From Arion vulgaris (taxonomy: Eukaryota; Mollusca; Gastropoda; Stylommatophora; Arionidae), in contig CM036769.1 of NCBI GenBank assembly GCA_020796225.1, forward strand, positions 1,851,001-1,915,000: 64,000 bases of DNA. The letters are read 5' to 3'. A program made the translations under genes and the position numbers. Numbering within the stretch: position 1 is the stretch's first letter; every line of letters starts with the position of its first letter. Of the stretch, positions 63,891 to 64,000 are shown piece after piece. Under the pieces are notes generated by a model. The model made no database searches. It was not told the origin of the DNA and saw nothing but the letters and a program-made list of their open reading frames with translations.

Positions 63891-64000
63891 ACTCACTCTT
63901 TTGATGAAATTCAATACTAATGTTAACTCACTCTTTTGATGAAATTCAATACTAATGTTAACTCACTCTTTTGATGAAATTCAATACTAATGTTAACTCA
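63868..64000. repeat. 35-bp minisatellite x 4, running off the window
   Basis: Unit GATGAAATTCAATACTAATG + TTAACTCACTCTTTT. The first unit is part of the LINE tail (it encodes the start of MNFIKK on the minus strand), so the array grew from the LINE. Confidence 0.93.

Noticed and set aside
63425..64000. TM1-TM3 exon of the GPCR
   Set aside because: No hydrophobic minus-strand segment with splice sites was found; the region is unique sequence plus a LINE tail.

Overview
This window is nuclear DNA from an animal: genes split by introns, tRNA-derived SINEs, many decayed non-LTR (LINE) retrotransposon tails, hAT-type MITEs, and an extreme load of mini- and microsatellites. No prokaryotic, viral or organellar gene organisation is visible. 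A mollusc, perhaps a freshwater pulmonate snail, is my best guess. It rests mainly on two copies of a DNA transposon that reads like the horizontally transferred SPIN hAT family, known from tetrapods and reported from a pond snail. The species is an inference.

Layout. 1-3.6 kb: LINE tail, minisatellites and a SINE-like element swollen by a 34-bp/23-bp array. 3.6-5.5 kb: two long open frames in the same frame and strand, separated only by TAA AAA, so either bicistronic or one frame with an internal stop. 7.6-28.4 kb: a direct tandem segmental duplication (copy A about 7588-17267, copy B about 17268-28447). Each copy carries a SPIN-like element, LINE tails, a minus-strand coiled-coil gene (intact in B, frameshifted in A), two exon-like minus-strand blocks and a plus-strand candidate first exon. 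Copy B also gained a LINE (with a solo-LTR-like element nested in it) and a small retroposon, each with its own target-site duplication. 27.0-34.1 kb: a phase-consistent three-exon plus-strand gene of unknown function ending in a Cys-rich repeat exon. 34-41 kb: SINEs, arrays and an unknown open frame. 41.7-56.5 kb: at least four exons of a minus-strand class A (rhodopsin-like) peptide-type GPCR, from intracellular loop 2 to the C-terminus. Its introns are packed with satellites, inverted repeats, MITEs and a decayed LINE. 56.6-63.4 kb: a 6.8-kb (TTC)n-derived tract that is GAA-rich on the receptor's sense strand and ends about 30 bp before the TM4-exon splice acceptor. 63.4-64 kb: a LINE tail expanding into a 35-bp array. 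The receptor's TM1-TM3 exons must lie to the right of the window.

Very long apparent reading frames over the TTC tract and the minisatellites are artefacts of stop-free repeats and are not annotated as genes. The confident genes are the GPCR exons, the 254-codon coiled-coil frame (copy B), the 3.7-5.5 kb frames and the 32.7-34.1 kb exon. Exon joins were inferred by eye from splice consensus and codon phase only.
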